Below are positions 43,422-56,426 of a DNA stretch of 64,000 bases, in pieces. Within the stretch, counting starts at the first letter, position 1. The number at the start of each line of letters is the position of its first letter. The translations under genes and the position numbers were made by a program. The stretch covers positions 1,242,638 to 1,306,637 of the forward strand of contig MU278351.1 of NCBI GenBank assembly GCA_022385755.1, written 5' to 3'. Below the pieces are notes generated by a model that ran no database searches, had not been told where the DNA came from, and worked only from the letters and a program-made list of their open reading frames with translations. This DNA comes from Trametopsis cervina. Its lineage: Eukaryota > Basidiomycota > Agaricomycetes > Polyporales > Irpicaceae.

Positions 43422-45113
43422 CTAAGCTAACGACCGCACAGTTGTTGCAAGATTGTCGAGGAATGCGATGGAGTCCTTCGTAATAGTCCTGCCTTTGCTC
43501 TTGTCTATGGTAGTCCCGAACTCCGAGACCAGCCGTGCGAGCTGTTTATTATTTTTCGCCTGCGTTACCTCGGTACGGAGGGTCAGCAATTTTGTCATCT
43601 TGGCTCTCCGCGCGTCGCCTTCAGGGGCGCTCTCCTGTTGCGAGATTTGTCCTCTGCGAGAAGTACGCATGGGCATGACATAAACCGACGGGTCCGCGAG
43701 TTGTTTGTATACCGCATCGAGGAACGCGAAGCCTTCCTTGGTGAGAGTCCGTGATCTACTTGAGTCCAAGACCTCCGTGAACTCGCGAACAACCCGTGCC
43801 AGTGCAAGATTGTCAGTGGTCTGACGAGCACGATATGTGAGCTGCATCAACTGTGTCGCCTTGGTGAGCCGCATGACGCCTTTCTTCTGGCCCGTGTTCT
43901 CCTCGTCGCTACTCAGTTCCAGTACGACGTGGTCCTCCGATACGCCGGGCGCTTTCTGTGGAGGTCGGCCCGGTCTTGCGGCGTTGGGCACGATGTTATT
44001 GTCCCGCTTGGCTAGAGCCTGCCGTTCACCCAGATTGAGCTTCGCCAAATCTTGCATGATCCTATCCACATTGTCGACTGATTTAGCAGGTTTCGCCCTC
44101 GTGGTGGCCCGAACGTATGTCTGCACAGCATAGACGTCAGGCATGCTTCAGCGAACACATGACTATGCTCACCAGTGGCTCTGGAGGTGGCCAGATAAAG
44201 GCGTCGCTGGCGGGGAACTCCTTATCTAACGCCAGCTCTTGGAATGATTCATACCAAAGATCGTAATCTGGCCGCTCAGCGAACTTCAATCTTCTGCAGT
44301 ACCGAAGAAAGTCCTCGAATGGGGAAGGCAGACCACGACAGAGGTCTTCCGGTCTTGCATTCTCTTTTTCGCGCTTTAGGATATCATGTGCTTCATCGGT
44401 CTTGGGAACACCATTCCGTGTCCAGCTGAGCCCTCCGGGAGTCAGCAGGTGGATGAGCATCAGAGCCAGCGCTTCCATATCGTCTCTCCTCGTTGGCACT
44501 GATCGTCAAAATTAGTGAAAGCGTCAGTTAGCTGAGGGATCGGGTACCTCGGCCTTTGCAATGTACCGCGACCGACGAGAACCAGTAGTTTCCTATGAAA
44601 TCACGCTTTCTTCTGTTATCTGGGATATGCTCCCGCGTGCGAGGGTCAATGTAGATTTTGGAGAATCCAAAGTCAATCATGTATATGCAATGATTGTCCG
44701 GAGGCAGGCCGATTACGCAGTTGCCAAGTTGGATATCACGGTGTAACACTCCTCGACTATGCATCGTCTCAAGTCGCCGGATCTAGAATAAACGTACTCA
44801 GTTGCTGACGTTGACGTAGTAGGCACGGGACTGACAACTTGCATCGCGATACAACACACGCTGCGTAAGTCCAATAACTTTCGCGTTGTTTGACGGTACA
44901 GTGAATCAAGACTTGAACCCAGAAGATTGATCACGAGGTAATCGTATTCACCATGAATGCCAGAGCCGTACAGCACTGGCATTCCTTCGCCTCCTTGTAG
45001 AAGCGGATAAAAGGTGCGCTCGTAGCGGTTGGTCGGACATTCGTGATCTACTCGTTGAAGCTTCAGTGCAGCAATCTGTCCCGTATGGATGTTGTGCGCT
45101 TTGAAGATAGAAC
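43422..45113 (-). CDS. CK1-like protein kinase, 5' end unresolved
   Basis: Minus-strand exons 45113-44836, 44782-44548, 44498-44173 and 44120-43422 join in frame. Kinase features run in order: AALKLQR (ATP-site lysine), YDYLVINLLGSSLDSLY (the CK1-type LLGPSLEDL equivalent), HRDIQLGN (catalytic loop, where the family has HRDIKPEN), DFGFSK, and the CK1-style C-lobe (RRDDMEALALMLIHLL, PSPFEDFLRYCRRLKF, YDLWYESF). A 230-residue tail with two similar helical modules (LTKEGFAFLD / ITKDSIAFLD) follows. The first exon with a glycine loop was not found: the frame upstream hits a TAG at about 45147. The enzyme may be active with a missed exon or may be a diverged pseudokinase. Confidence 0.75.
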
Positions 45114-46841
45114 CTGGGACGGTAAACGGTGTCAGTGTGATGATCTACCATGGTCGAGCTAGGAGCATCTCGCTCGCGTGCTGCTGCTCTTCTTTCTGCC
45201 TGACAGGCGCACGATGGTTACTCATTTCACCATTAGGAAGGCTGATTGGCGATACCCGCGCTCATAGAGCCAGATCCCCAATGTTCCACAAAGATTTGCA
45301 TGTGCTCATGAGTCTCGTCTCCGGCGAAGGCTGGTGCGGTCACCAGCCTGCCAACAACAACAGCACATGGCAAAAACCGCCAAGACAACGGCAATAGGCT
45401 GTAGCAAAACAAAGAGGACAGCATGATTTTCAACGATTGCTTTCAACTCTTGAACCGAGGATCAGGTGGTTCATATCAGGTAACACAGATCAGAAGTGGA
45501 CAAGGAGCAAAGCACCTAATCTTGGACAGCACATCAACAATAGTCCCAGAGGATCGCTTGCACGGCAGCAGTACGATAGTATGTGGATACGGCTCTCACA
45601 AGGACCCGATTCATGTACTGCAACATTGGACAGGTACACGCGTACCATGTCGAAGTAAATGCTACTCACCCGAATAACCAGAACCCAAACACTCTCCAAG
45701 CCACCAGTTTCCGATAACTTGAGGAAAGTTCTGAGGCATCAGGGGCGATGGTCACAACTCGGCTTGTGTGTTCGGTATGCAAACGGCTAGGTCTTCTGGG
45801 AGATCAATAGATCCGTGACGGTCGAGTCAGATGAAGAGAACCCAGTTGTCAGAGGGAGCTGTTCATAAAGGGATAGTTGGGAGACAAGAGACGAAACGGC
45901 AGCTGGGAGGTGGCCAGGTGGTGGTATGAGCGGAACGTGCCGGCCTACTGGTAAACTGGTTGGTTAGCCTAAAGTCGAACATGCCACAACGCGTGAAACG
46001 CGCCGATGAACGATCACGTGTATATCGCGTGTCGTTATTTGCCTGATTTGGCGAGCTCAGGTCATACTCGGGATGTTCCGACCTATCCCCAAATAGTAAT
46101 GAAGCGGGTGGTCCCTACCAACGAGGAAGCTTGTGCTGTACGCCTTCAGAACAAGACTATGTATATCCGGCACATGTGCTCAAGGGGCATGCAGTAGGTT
46201 TATTACTGCTCCATGATATTGATTGAACCGCCTTGAAAGTTCTGATCCTCGTCAAATCAGCCGAACAGGGCGGTGTGCCAGTGAGGTAAGTGTTAAATTT
46301 ATGTCCTCATGTCGGCCAACCTCATGACAACAACGCTAAGGTTTTATCGCCCCAGGTGTCTGCCAAACCCCGAAATGTACCGGTCTGCCTAATAGCGCAT
46401 GTTGCGCTCCGTCTGTTGTAGCTGATAACCGAGAAGACTTACCACGCTGATCGTAGGTAAGAATCCACTTGAACTGTATGTGTCAGCGTGTTTTCACGGA
46501 GGTTGTCTGCTCATAGGCATCCAATTTGAACGTCGGACTGCGCTGCGTTTGACACAAGGCCCGGGCTCATGATCAAGGTCCATGCGAACGCTAACTTCAC
46601 CTGACAGAGTCTCGCGTTGAGACCTGTTGGGACGATATGGACGGAGATATGTCCTTCAGACTGCTGCCGAAAAGGATGCCTTGCACCTCGTGGAACGGCT
46701 CGCTGCTGCTACTCTTAGCAAACAGTTCCATCGGACCGACCCAGTTTGCATGGCTGACCGGCCGTTTGTTATAAAATGTAGAAAACAAACAGGCGAAGAG
46801 GTTAGCGGTCTCCCCCTCATCACCACTTCAGCTACTTCGCA
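45114..46841. other. 1.7 kb with no supported gene
   Basis: It contains the missing kinase 5' end and the GH30 promoter. Remaining frames are short and unlike coding sequence. I see no RNA gene or repeat. Confidence 0.4.
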
Positions 46842-49462
46842 ATGCGCTTACTGGGCTTCGCTACTTCTTGCGTCGCATTGGCCCTGCCGGTCGTCTCGCA
46901 ACAGATCTATGATATTGTGAGTCATGAACACCAGCTTTTCCCCAACGTCCATCTGAGCGAACCGTATAGTTCACAACCAGCTGGGATAGGACCTCTTCCT
47001 TTACCTACAAAAATCTCGGCTCCAGCCCTATCAACTTCGTGTCTCCTGGAGCAATTGGCGATGCCGATATCCAAGTCGCTGATGGCACTGTCTACCAAAC
47101 GATGTTCGGCCACGGCTCTGCCCTCAGTAAGTAATACTGTCAGGGTAATTTGATACTCACTGACGATCCCTACCAGCTGACTCTTCTGCTCAGCTCATGA
47201 GCAATTTGAAGGTAAAGTCGCCAACACGAGTTTGGTAACCATGACTTATAGCTATAAACAGAACGCCAACTCCGCTAACTACTGGAGTTTGCTCGGCTAC
47301 CTCTTCGATCGTGAGTTGAAGCCTTCTTTCACCCCTTCAGCGCGCTTACAAGGGGCACATATCTAGCAACCGACGGAAAGAGTGCAGCCGGCCTGTCGTA
47401 CCTTCGCGTACCCATCGGAGCATCTGATTTCGCAGCGAAAGGTAATATCGGGTTTTGATCTTGGTTTTGTGATCGGCTGACCGCCTCGCTCAGTTTACAG
47501 TCTTGATGACACCAGCGGTGATACATCCCTTAGCAAATTCAACATTGACGCCGCACCTTCGTACCTGTACAACACCATCAAGGACATACTTTCCATCAAC
47601 CCCGCCCTAAAAGTTCATCTCCTGCCATGGTCTCCGGTATGTGCTACAATGTTTCTTGCCTAAATCAGTATTAACGTTTGAGTTCGTTCTCAGCCCGGTT
47701 GGATGAAGGATAGCGGTACTGAGGCTTCATTGTATATGTGAGGACATGACGACTGACAACCCCTTAGGTACTATGAACGGAGGCAACTTCTTGAGCCAGT
47801 ACTCCACCCCATGTGAGTTGGTTCTGGTTACGGACTGGGAACCATACTGACGTCAATTAGACGCCAACTACCTCCTTAAGGCTGTACAGGGGTACAAGGC
47901 CAAGGGCATTAACGTCTACGCTGTGGGTTCATCTTATCGAAGACTTATGATTCGAGGCTGATATATCCCCGTACTTGCAGGTTGGCATCCAGGTACTAGG
48001 TTTCGATCTACATAGAGGTCCTTCGAGGCGCTGACAAATTTGTTCTATCTAGAACGAGCCGGAGAACTCTAACCCTACTTACCCCACATGCAAGATCTCG
48101 GCTTCCCAGGAGGCCGCAATTGGAACAACTCTTCGCAGCTTGTTGAACAACAACGGTCTGTCAAGTGTGAAGATCGTTGGCTACGAGCACAACTGGAACG
48201 ATGCTGGTGGATATCCCGTCCAGCTTGTATGTCAACCCATACGGTTCCGAGCCTTCATTCTTCTCACTATGTCACCTAGATCCAACAAGCCAACAGCGCC
48301 TTCTCTGGTGTCGCGTTCCACTGTTACTCTGGAACTGTCGGCCAACAGGACACATTCCACAACGCATTCCCCGATAAGGAGATCTACTTCTCCGAGTGCT
48401 CTGGTACACTCGGATCGGATTGGTGGAGCGATATCAAGGTTCGCCGCTTTCATCCGTTCGCTATTGATAGCATTAACTCAATCATTCTACCAGTGGTACA
48501 TTGATAACCTGTGAGTCTTGAAAAGATCTGGCTCTCGGGCGATCCTAACGCATGTACAGTTACGTCGGCTCGGTCGAACACAACTCCCGCAGCGTTTTGA
48601 TGTAGGTTATCCCTCTCGGTAGCATAGGATACTGCTGACTTCTATGACTTAGGTGGAACCTGGCCCTCGACGGCAATGGCCAGCCTGAACTTCCCGGAAG
48701 CAACTCATGCGGTAGCCCACCATGCCGTGGAGTCGGTGAGTTTCTGGAGCGTGCCATTATATTTAACTTCCCCTGATCCAGTTCACAGTCACAATCTCGG
48801 GTTCCAACTGGAGCGTTAACCAAGAGTGTACGTAATTCCATCCATCAATGCGCTGCTACGAACCGCTAACGATGAGCGAAACAACCAGTCTATGCTATGG
48901 CTCACGCTAACAAGGCTATTGTACCAAAAGATGCGGGAGGCCCATGGGGTCAGCGCATTGGTGTCTCCATCGGCGGTAGCTTGAACTGGGCTTTGCGTGT
49001 GAATGCATTCGTGACACATCGCAACAGCGCCTCAGACTGGTTGAGGTACAGTCTCGTTGTGCTGAACTGGTACGTCCCTTTACTCGTAACTTCTGGAAGA
49101 GATGGTATTCACATATACGCTATTCGTAGGGATGACAGCGCAAGCACCACCTGGAACCCCAAGCCCGTGAAGACAACTATTGAATTCCGCGGCGCGCAGG
49201 TATGTGCACAGCTGGAGTACGACAGCTATGGATCTAATCATTTCTGTAGGCGACGTACACCTTCCCCGTCGGTGTGACTACGCTGTGGTGGTTTGCCGCA
49301 CCCACAGGCGCCGCCGCTAAGATCGTCAACGTCGGGGAGCCGACGGTCAATATTAACCAGACGTTCACCAACGGCTCTGCGATTCCCCAATACTCCCAGC
49401 AAGTGACGTGGACCACACCCAAGCCCTCAGCTACTGGAATTGCTGGCAGAAAATGGATATAA
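46842..49462 (+). CDS. GH30 glycoside hydrolase (endo-beta-1,6-glucanase-like), secreted, 550 aa
   Basis: Nineteen exons, from 46842-46916 to 49250-49462, give 550 aa. The N-terminus (MRLLGFATSCVALALPVVSQ) is a clear signal peptide. Family marks are LLPWSPPGWMKDSG, VGIQNEPENSNPTYPTC with acid/base Glu227, and IYFSECSG with nucleophile Glu322, followed by the C-terminal beta domain (EFYAMAHANKAIVPKD, YSLVVLNW). GH30 members of this type cut beta-1,6-glucan in fungal cell walls or related glycosides. A role in wall turnover or mycoparasitic digestion is inferred. Exon 10 (47981-47992, 12 nt) and exon 13 (48494-48510, 17 nt) are microexons; exon 10 encodes the VGIQ before the catalytic NEP. Confidence 0.93.
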
Positions 49463-50345
49463 GCGCATTAAAAGCTATCTCTGAAGGCGTGTTATTTTTG
49501 TGTCGTGTTCCAAACTAGGTTTATTTCATTTTTCCAGTTACGATGGGAAGGGTCGTTGTATAAATGTGACTGACATCGTCATCCAAGACGAGGCTTCTGC
49601 TCCTGCTTGATTGTATTTTTTTCGCATGTAACGTCTTTGTCTACAATACGTGTTTTCACTGTTCACCACTATCATGACTACGACCGGAATGATATCGTGT
49701 TCTCAGTATCACATCGCTGCAACCGAACGCGTCTCGGGCGGAATATGCTTGTTGTTTTTCCAAAGGGGACGTGTCCGCGCTAAATAAACTATATCCAGTT
49801 AGTGCTCTATCAAAGGCCGCTTTCAATGCCCTAGCCCAACCTGCAGAGGAGATACCGCTTCCCGATAGTCTACTGTGACAATAGTGGTGTCTAGTAGGTC
49901 CCGGTGTCTATGGCATCGGATGCGCAGATCGCTCGAGACTTGCTCCGCGAAAGGCATAGTGAGATGGCTGGAGTACCGGGAGCGTACGAAAGCAAATTCG
50001 TGCTAAGAATAGCGAATTGTGTTGGACTAGGGAGATGGATGTTGCGCTCTGGTTTAGCCTTGTTTCTCGGTGTATTCATGACGAACGTGTGGTTAAGTCT
50101 TGTGGATCATTCTTAGCGGTATAGATGACCTCGGGACCGAGATGGTGAAGGCCAGGTTCTAGGCACAGTAACGGAGAGTGATCGCCGGACAGTCTCATTC
50201 TGCTCCCGCGACACAGCACTAATATTGCTGCATGTAGAGAAAGCATTCATGACGAACCAACTATCTGGTCCACAACAGAAATCAAATTGCAAGATAGCTA
50301 CAAGTGAATGGTGGTACATACATTTCCTTAATATTCGTAAAATTC
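49463..50345. other. Intergenic region
   Basis: About 880 bp between convergent genes. A 62-codon plus-strand frame near 49910-50116 has a hydrophobic segment, but its codon pattern and context give no support. I call no gene. Confidence 0.4.
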
Positions 50346-52635
50346 CTACAAGCGACCTCGGAATTGGATAGCGTCGGTATGAGCAGCCACGGGCATAACT
50401 GTCACTGCAGTCCTATCTCCATATACCATCCGTGAGTCCATCTTGGTTCTCGATATGTCGCCATGCTCTCGTGCCCGGCGCGCATCCGCGACAGCTGAGC
50501 TGAACCCGTCCTCCTCCACCCACCTCCGGAAGACTTCAGCATCGACCACTGCAGTTGCTTCGGCGGCATTCCACGCCCACGCCGCATGTTCGAGTAGGTA
50601 CAATGCTGATGCGGTATACGAGAACAAAAAAAGGGCAGGGCGCGGTACGAGGGGGGTTATGGGCTGCGCGTAGCACTTGGTGAGCTCATCCAATGCCGTG
50701 CGTAGTGTGGATAAGGAGGATTGGGAGGATAAACCGGAAGGGCAGGATGAGATAATCCCGTCGGCCCACTACAGAAAACGCATAGGTATCAGCGCAGGAC
50801 CATACATGAGTTCTTATAAATGCATCAAAATACCGATTTGAATGCCTGTAGAGCATCGGATTTGGTGGCGGCGCGCACGACGTCTAGGGACAGAACGGTG
50901 ATGGTCCCTTCCCAAATCTTCTCCACGATCGCGTCTTTCAGGTTGCTATATAATGCGATGTGAGTTCAGACCAGCATTTGATTATAACACCTTACACTTA
51001 CGTTCCAAGGCCAGTCTCCTCCATATACCCTTGCCCACCGAGTGCAGCCATAGACTCCTCGATGACCCCACTCGCCTTGTCCGCTGCGAATCCCTTGACT
51101 GCAGGCGTTAATAATCGTAGTCGTAGCTCTTCCTCCTTGGTTGCCCGTCCGCACTCTGTCTTTCCCAGCAACAATACGGCACCCAGCACGAGATGTGTCA
51201 AAGCGCGATATGTCAGGTTCGCCTTCGCCAGCACCGCAACGTGCGCTGGAGTGTCCTTCAACAACTGCTTCCCGCCGTGGATCGTGCGTACGTTGGAAAA
51301 CGCAGTGGCGACCGCGAGACACTTTCGCACATACCCCACAGACGTAACGGCCGAATGCACTCGCGTGATATTCAAGACAGGGGTTATTTGCTTGACTCCC
51401 TGGTTCGCCTGGCCAATGAGGTACGCCTCAGCACCCTCCAGCGAGAGTTCAGCTGTAGGTAGGATCTTTGTACCAAATTTGTTCTTCAGCCTATGTATCT
51501 TAATATTGTTGGTAAGAGAAGACGGCGGAGGTGTTCCAGGCGGGCGGATGATTGGAAAGCGCAAGGGGATCAGGAAGAGTGATAGACCACGTGAACCTGA
51601 GTTTGGAGGTCCAGTACGTGCGAGCGCGAGCGCAATATCGCTATCCGTGGCGCTGGAGAACCATTTGAATCCGTTGAGGGAGTAGACAGGACCATATGCA
51701 CTTGTCGCGTGCGGAATGGGGGTGGCGACGGTTTCGGTCTGGGATACGTCTGAGCCCCCCGGCCTCTCTGTCATCCATTGACCAGCAGTGAAGGCTATCT
51801 CGGGATCACGGCTACAGGAATAGTTGTCAGCTGGTGCATTACTGCAAACTAGGGAATCTTCTGAACCGACCTTGTCAAGCGAGAGAGCAGATCCCTCTTC
51901 ATCGCGGGAGTCCCAAATAGTTCAGTGACTGCCTGCGCAGTGAGCATGGGCACAAGACCAGCTACAGAGCACAGTACCTCTCGCAGATCCATCGGTCATG
52001 CTCAACGGACAAAATATCTGAGGAGTGGGGTAACGATCTTAGGGTAGCATCACGGATATACATCCAAGAACAGCACGCACGACTTCCGTATCTCCGGTAG
52101 CGAGCAACTGCTTCACGAACCCATGCACACGGCTGAACTCTGCATGCTTCCGCTCGTAGTATATCCCCACAATCCCTTCCTCCTGCATCTTCGCCTTCAG
52201 GCCGCGCCACCCTTCAGACGTCTGCAGCTCATCGACCCGCTCGCCCCAGTGGTTGTACTGCACCAGCTTTGGCTCGGACGTCTTCTTGCTCAGATCGCGC
52301 ATAGCTGATACCAATAAACCGGTTTGGTGCGACGAGAATCATTTGTTGTTGGATGCTCATTAATCAGGTTCGATAAGTTGGGATCATGGGCTGTAGACGT
52401 ACTTGTGAGAATGACAGACCCGAATTGCTCGAGGTCTTGACTGATCTCCGCGAATGCATAGCTTGGAAGAAGTCTCTTGACCAAGCTTGGGAGAACAGTG
52501 TCACTCGTGTACGGATTACCCTCCGTATAGGGTCTCTGGATGATGATAGAAGTTAGCGAGTTCAGTCCCCCGAACACCGAAAACGTGAAGCCGTATCATA
52601 GTACGTACAGGCTGGAAGCCCTCTTCAACTCTCAT
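50346..52635 (-). CDS. AidB-like acyl-CoA dehydrogenase with an apparent +1 frameshift
   Basis: Minus-strand exons 52635-52609, 52535-52403, 52304-52081, 52017-51871, 51811-51002, 50945-50834 and 50768-50346 would give about 624 aa. Family features are CPLSMTDGSAR, TAGQWMTERPGGSDVS (flavin/substrate loop), GFKWFSSATDSDIALALAR, RVHSAVTSVGYVRKCLAVA, and GGQGYMEETG with NLKDAIVEKIWEGTITVLSLDVVRA, the FAD-binding C-terminal block of acyl-CoA dehydrogenases. The fourth exon is 147 nt, but the frames on its two sides require 146. The shift falls at SAR/VLCSVAG (about 51976-51982, gcgagaggtactg on the minus strand). It could be a real mutation, an assembly error or an unrecognised splice. The substrate is unknown; the AidB branch is often linked to alkylation damage or unusual acyl-CoAs. 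Confidence 0.78.
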
Positions 52636-53025
52636 CGTGGTCTTTCATCAAGTATCGAGTGAAAGTACAGTACCTGTACACAGCGGCCTCGGAATGGCGG
52701 CGTGAGATGTATACACCCGATCTGAAACAATCACATGCAAAACATAAGACACCGAGCACACTATGATCATGTCGGATTACCTCCAATGCGCAATGAACGA
52801 GACAGAATCGAGGTCACTCCTGATTTCGTCTTTGATGATCTATTCCATTACCCTATCTATTAACAACTCCGGTAGGCCTTCCACCTTTTCTAATCTACAA
52901 GAAAGGCCAGTGAAGCACATCCCAGGTGAATGGGACGGAGCAATGGCGATGACGAGGAACCGATGAAGAATGCGTAGGACGAATGCAGTGATGATATACG
53001 AGAGCAGCAAAACATAACGATCCGT
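52636..53025. other. Intergenic region
   Basis: About 390 bp upstream of the acyl-CoA dehydrogenase and downstream of the desaturase. I see no gene in it. Confidence 0.45.
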
Positions 53026-54715
53026 TTATTTCGTCTTCACGGAATCGACCTCGACGCCAGAGTCGTTGGCGTCCTGGTTGGCAAACACGGGACGTGTCGC
53101 AGCGAGGCCCTTCGCGTTCTTGTAGAACAGAATGTCGCCCTCGTCCTCAACGAACTTGCACTCCCTGAAGACACGGTACATCTCAGCCCAGCCACCGGGA
53201 GCACCCTGCAAGTGGATGCCGGCCTTCTTCAGGCGCTTGTGCAGAGCAGCGTTGGCTTCCCATCTGTCAATCACGGACCAGTGAGACCGTTTTCAAAGCA
53301 ATGATGATAGTGAAAATACATACGCGTTGTAGTGGGGAATCTTGCTGCTAACGTGATGAGCAACGTGCGTCTCGGAGATACCGTGAGTGGCGCAAGCACC
53401 AATCCATCCCATAAAGCTGCCGAGATCACCAAGCAGGTTACGATCGAGCGTGGAGAGAGCACCACGGGGGAAAGTGAACTGGCTGGCGTGGTAGTGGGGG
53501 AGAAGGGGGTCAGTGTGCTGGAGGAACGTGATCAGGATGAGCCAGTGGTTAACCCAGAGGTAAGGGGCGAGGTAAACACGGAAAGTGTCGAAGAAGCCAA
53601 AGTTGTAGATAGCAGCACCGACAGCAGCCATCCACACAATCACACCAATGTCGGACACAATAACTTGCATGAAGTGGTGGGGCGCGAACAGGCTGTTGGC
53701 ATTGGGGTTGAAGTCTGCAAAATTTATCACGTGTTAGTGCACATGCTGACATGCCGACATGCTTCATGCGCAAACTTACGGTTGGTCTTGCTGGGGTAAC
53801 GGAGTTGCCCAGAAGCGTTGATACCAAGGTACAGCGGCCAGCCAAGGAGCTAAGATAACAAAGTTAGCTCAACCTTTACGAACGTGGGACACGGACATAC
53901 CAGGTAGCTCATGAACCCAATCGTAGCGCCAACGGGGCTGTCACCGAGAGCATCCCAAAGCTCCTTGGCGACTGCCTCAGACACGCTGCTACCGTCCAAA
54001 AGTTCTTCCTTTTGCTTCAGAGCAGGCAAGCCGAGCTGAGACCTGGTCTTGGGAACAAACACCTGATCCTGAGTCATGTGTCCGGTCGAGGCGTGGTGCT
54101 TCGCATGGGAAATGCGCCATGAGTGGTAAGGTACACCGAGACTAAATTCAATTTCACATGTAAGATCTCTCATGCAAAAAAGGAGGGGGGAAACACTCAC
54201 CCAGAGTGGAGAATCCATCCGACGGTGTTGTTAATGGCCTTTGACTCTGAGTACGCTTGGTGACCGCATTCGTGAGCGACGACCCAAAGACCGGTCATAA
54301 CGAGGCCATTGGCGAAGGCGTAGAATGCCCAGAGCGCGAAACGCGCAAGGGAGTACAAGTAAGGACTGGAGAGGCTGAGGTGCTCGGGAGTGATGAGCGA
54401 GTCCGCATATGTCGCCGCCTTGTAGATGCAGGTAATGAGGAAGAAATCCCAGGCACTGTAGTGCGTGACACGTGTTTAGTCGCCAACACGTCGACGAAAA
54501 CCGAAGGAACGTACACGTAGAGGGAGGACTTGAACGCTGAGCGCTGGAAGCAGTGCTCACTGTATGCGGTCTGGTCAGTATAAGACGGTTTGAGTCCAGA
54601 GGATGTGTGAAACGTACGGGATGACTGAGAGCAGGTCCTTGATGGTCAAGTCGGGGATCATGCATGGCGTCTGGTCAACGACCTCGATACGTCCATTTAC
54701 ACTCTTAGTCTTCAT
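53026..54715 (-). CDS. Delta12-type fatty acid desaturase A, 445 aa
   Basis: Minus-strand exons 54715-54618, 54559-54515, 54455-54201, 54141-53901, 53849-53780, 53714-53324 and 53263-53026 give 445 aa. The three histidine boxes are HECGH (box I), HAKHH (box II) and HVAHH (box III), with pairs of hydrophobic helices between them ([55 protein letters not shown]). The plan is that of membrane-bound oleate desaturases in the ER that introduce the second double bond to make linoleate. HECGH is common for fungal Delta12 enzymes; omega-3 activity cannot be excluded from sequence. It is a tandem paralog of desaturase B. Confidence 0.92.
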
Positions 54716-56426
54716 CGTGGCAGTCGTCCTAGTCGTGTCCTGAAGATATGAAAGATACCAGGGGCGGTGTCGACGGCAACAATAATGCCCTCCGCGTCGT
54801 TCCAAGCAGGAAGTGGGAGATGGTAGGACAGCGAAGCGTGCGGGCTACATATTCCTACATTTTTATGGGGCGACCCTCAGCGTCTGGAATAACTCGATAT
54901 TGTTAGCGCCCAAAAGTCGCCAAATTCACGCGAAACGCCGGGCAGTCAATTGCTCCCCAACGAACTCGCAGCTGGAAACGAACTTTCTGTGTGAGCTGGT
55001 GACCACCACAACGACGTCGACGTCGCAATCTTCTATATTGGTTTCACACATACAGATTCAGAAGCGAATAGCAGTGAAGCCCTCCACAGAGATACGCAGG
55101 GCAGGAGGGCCGGCAGACGCTGTCAATACCATCAGTTGGGGTGCCTGCAGCCAATGTAGTCCTTACAATTGGTAAGTCACGCTTGTCTCTCAAACTGCGC
55201 GTACAGATGACATACGTTGATCGACATACGCACCGTACAGAAATCAGACATAGCATTTTGTCGCTGGAATCACACCATTTTATTCTGCGGCTTGGGTTCT
55301 CGAAGTCCCCGCGGCCAGGCTGGACGATTCTATGCGTCGGACTGCAAGGCTCGAGCACAGTAGCCGCACGACGAGGCAGGACGAGGCATACGAGCAGTGT
55401 AGCATCGTAGCTACAATCCTCGTCTCCCGCAGATGCCCGTCGCGTCCCTGCATCCTACAACGCGCACTTCGCTGGATCAATGGCCTGCCCTCCAAAGTCC
55501 GACCTCATACGGAAGAACACATCTCTATCTGTGACATTCCTCCCTCTCAATTTCACATCCCGGATTATCAGGCTCTGACGCCTAATTCTTCCATGCCTGC
55601 GGAATATGTCAACAAAACGACATGGGCTGCTAAAGAAGCCTATATTGAAAGCGAGCCCATATACATTGGTTATCTCCTCATGTCTTCCCACTGATTATCT
55701 GTGCTTCACTCGTCCCCGCCCCACGAGCGATTACTGGTCAGGACGGCCGCCTACACATAATCACGGTCAACTCGCTTCCCTGCCCTGGCGGAGTCCCTTG
55801 CACTGCCGATATGCATGTGGTTCTATCCCCGCAACTCGACAAGTTGGTGGGCGCCACAAAGAAGCAACGATTAACGCGTTAACGGCACAGTTATGCATGG
55901 TTCAATACAATCTCGGATCCGTATTGCCACTTAGACAATGTACAATCATCGTTCCGTTGCTCGAGTCCGCTGCTGTTGTGAATCTGCAAAGATCATGCTT
56001 CCAACCGCCGGTCGTATAGATCAATATATTTTACGTCAATTAGCGTTCTTCCCCCGAAAGACGGAGTTGCGCAATCCACCTTGAAACGAATGCTCCTTTT
56101 GTGAGATGCTAAGTCGTGCAGCTGAATTGATTTATTGCACCGCGCGATATACGAAAGCACGCAATAAGTCACACAAGGAGTTACAGTCTATGAATGGGCA
56201 CTAAGGCCACTTGCAATTGCAACGTACAACATATGGACACAACTACAGACATGTTTTTCCGGATACAAAAGATTGAGCGAGTGAAGAGAAAAATTGCGAG
56301 CAAACACTTGTAAATGCACCAGCCTCTAGAACGGCGCACTGACTCTATGGAAAGCCCATGACGAGAACCTTGCGAAGACAGTCCGTATGAAAATGCGGGT
56401 GACGGTCTGAACAGGACAGTCGCCGC
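54716..56426. other. 1.7 kb between the two desaturase genes
   Basis: It contains the desaturase A promoter and the desaturase B 3' flank. Frames are short and unconvincing. I see no remnant of a third desaturase or other gene. Confidence 0.4.

Noticed and set aside
49904..50116. Small frame with a hydrophobic segment.
   Set aside because: It is short, has no homology I recognise, and opposite frames are equally open.
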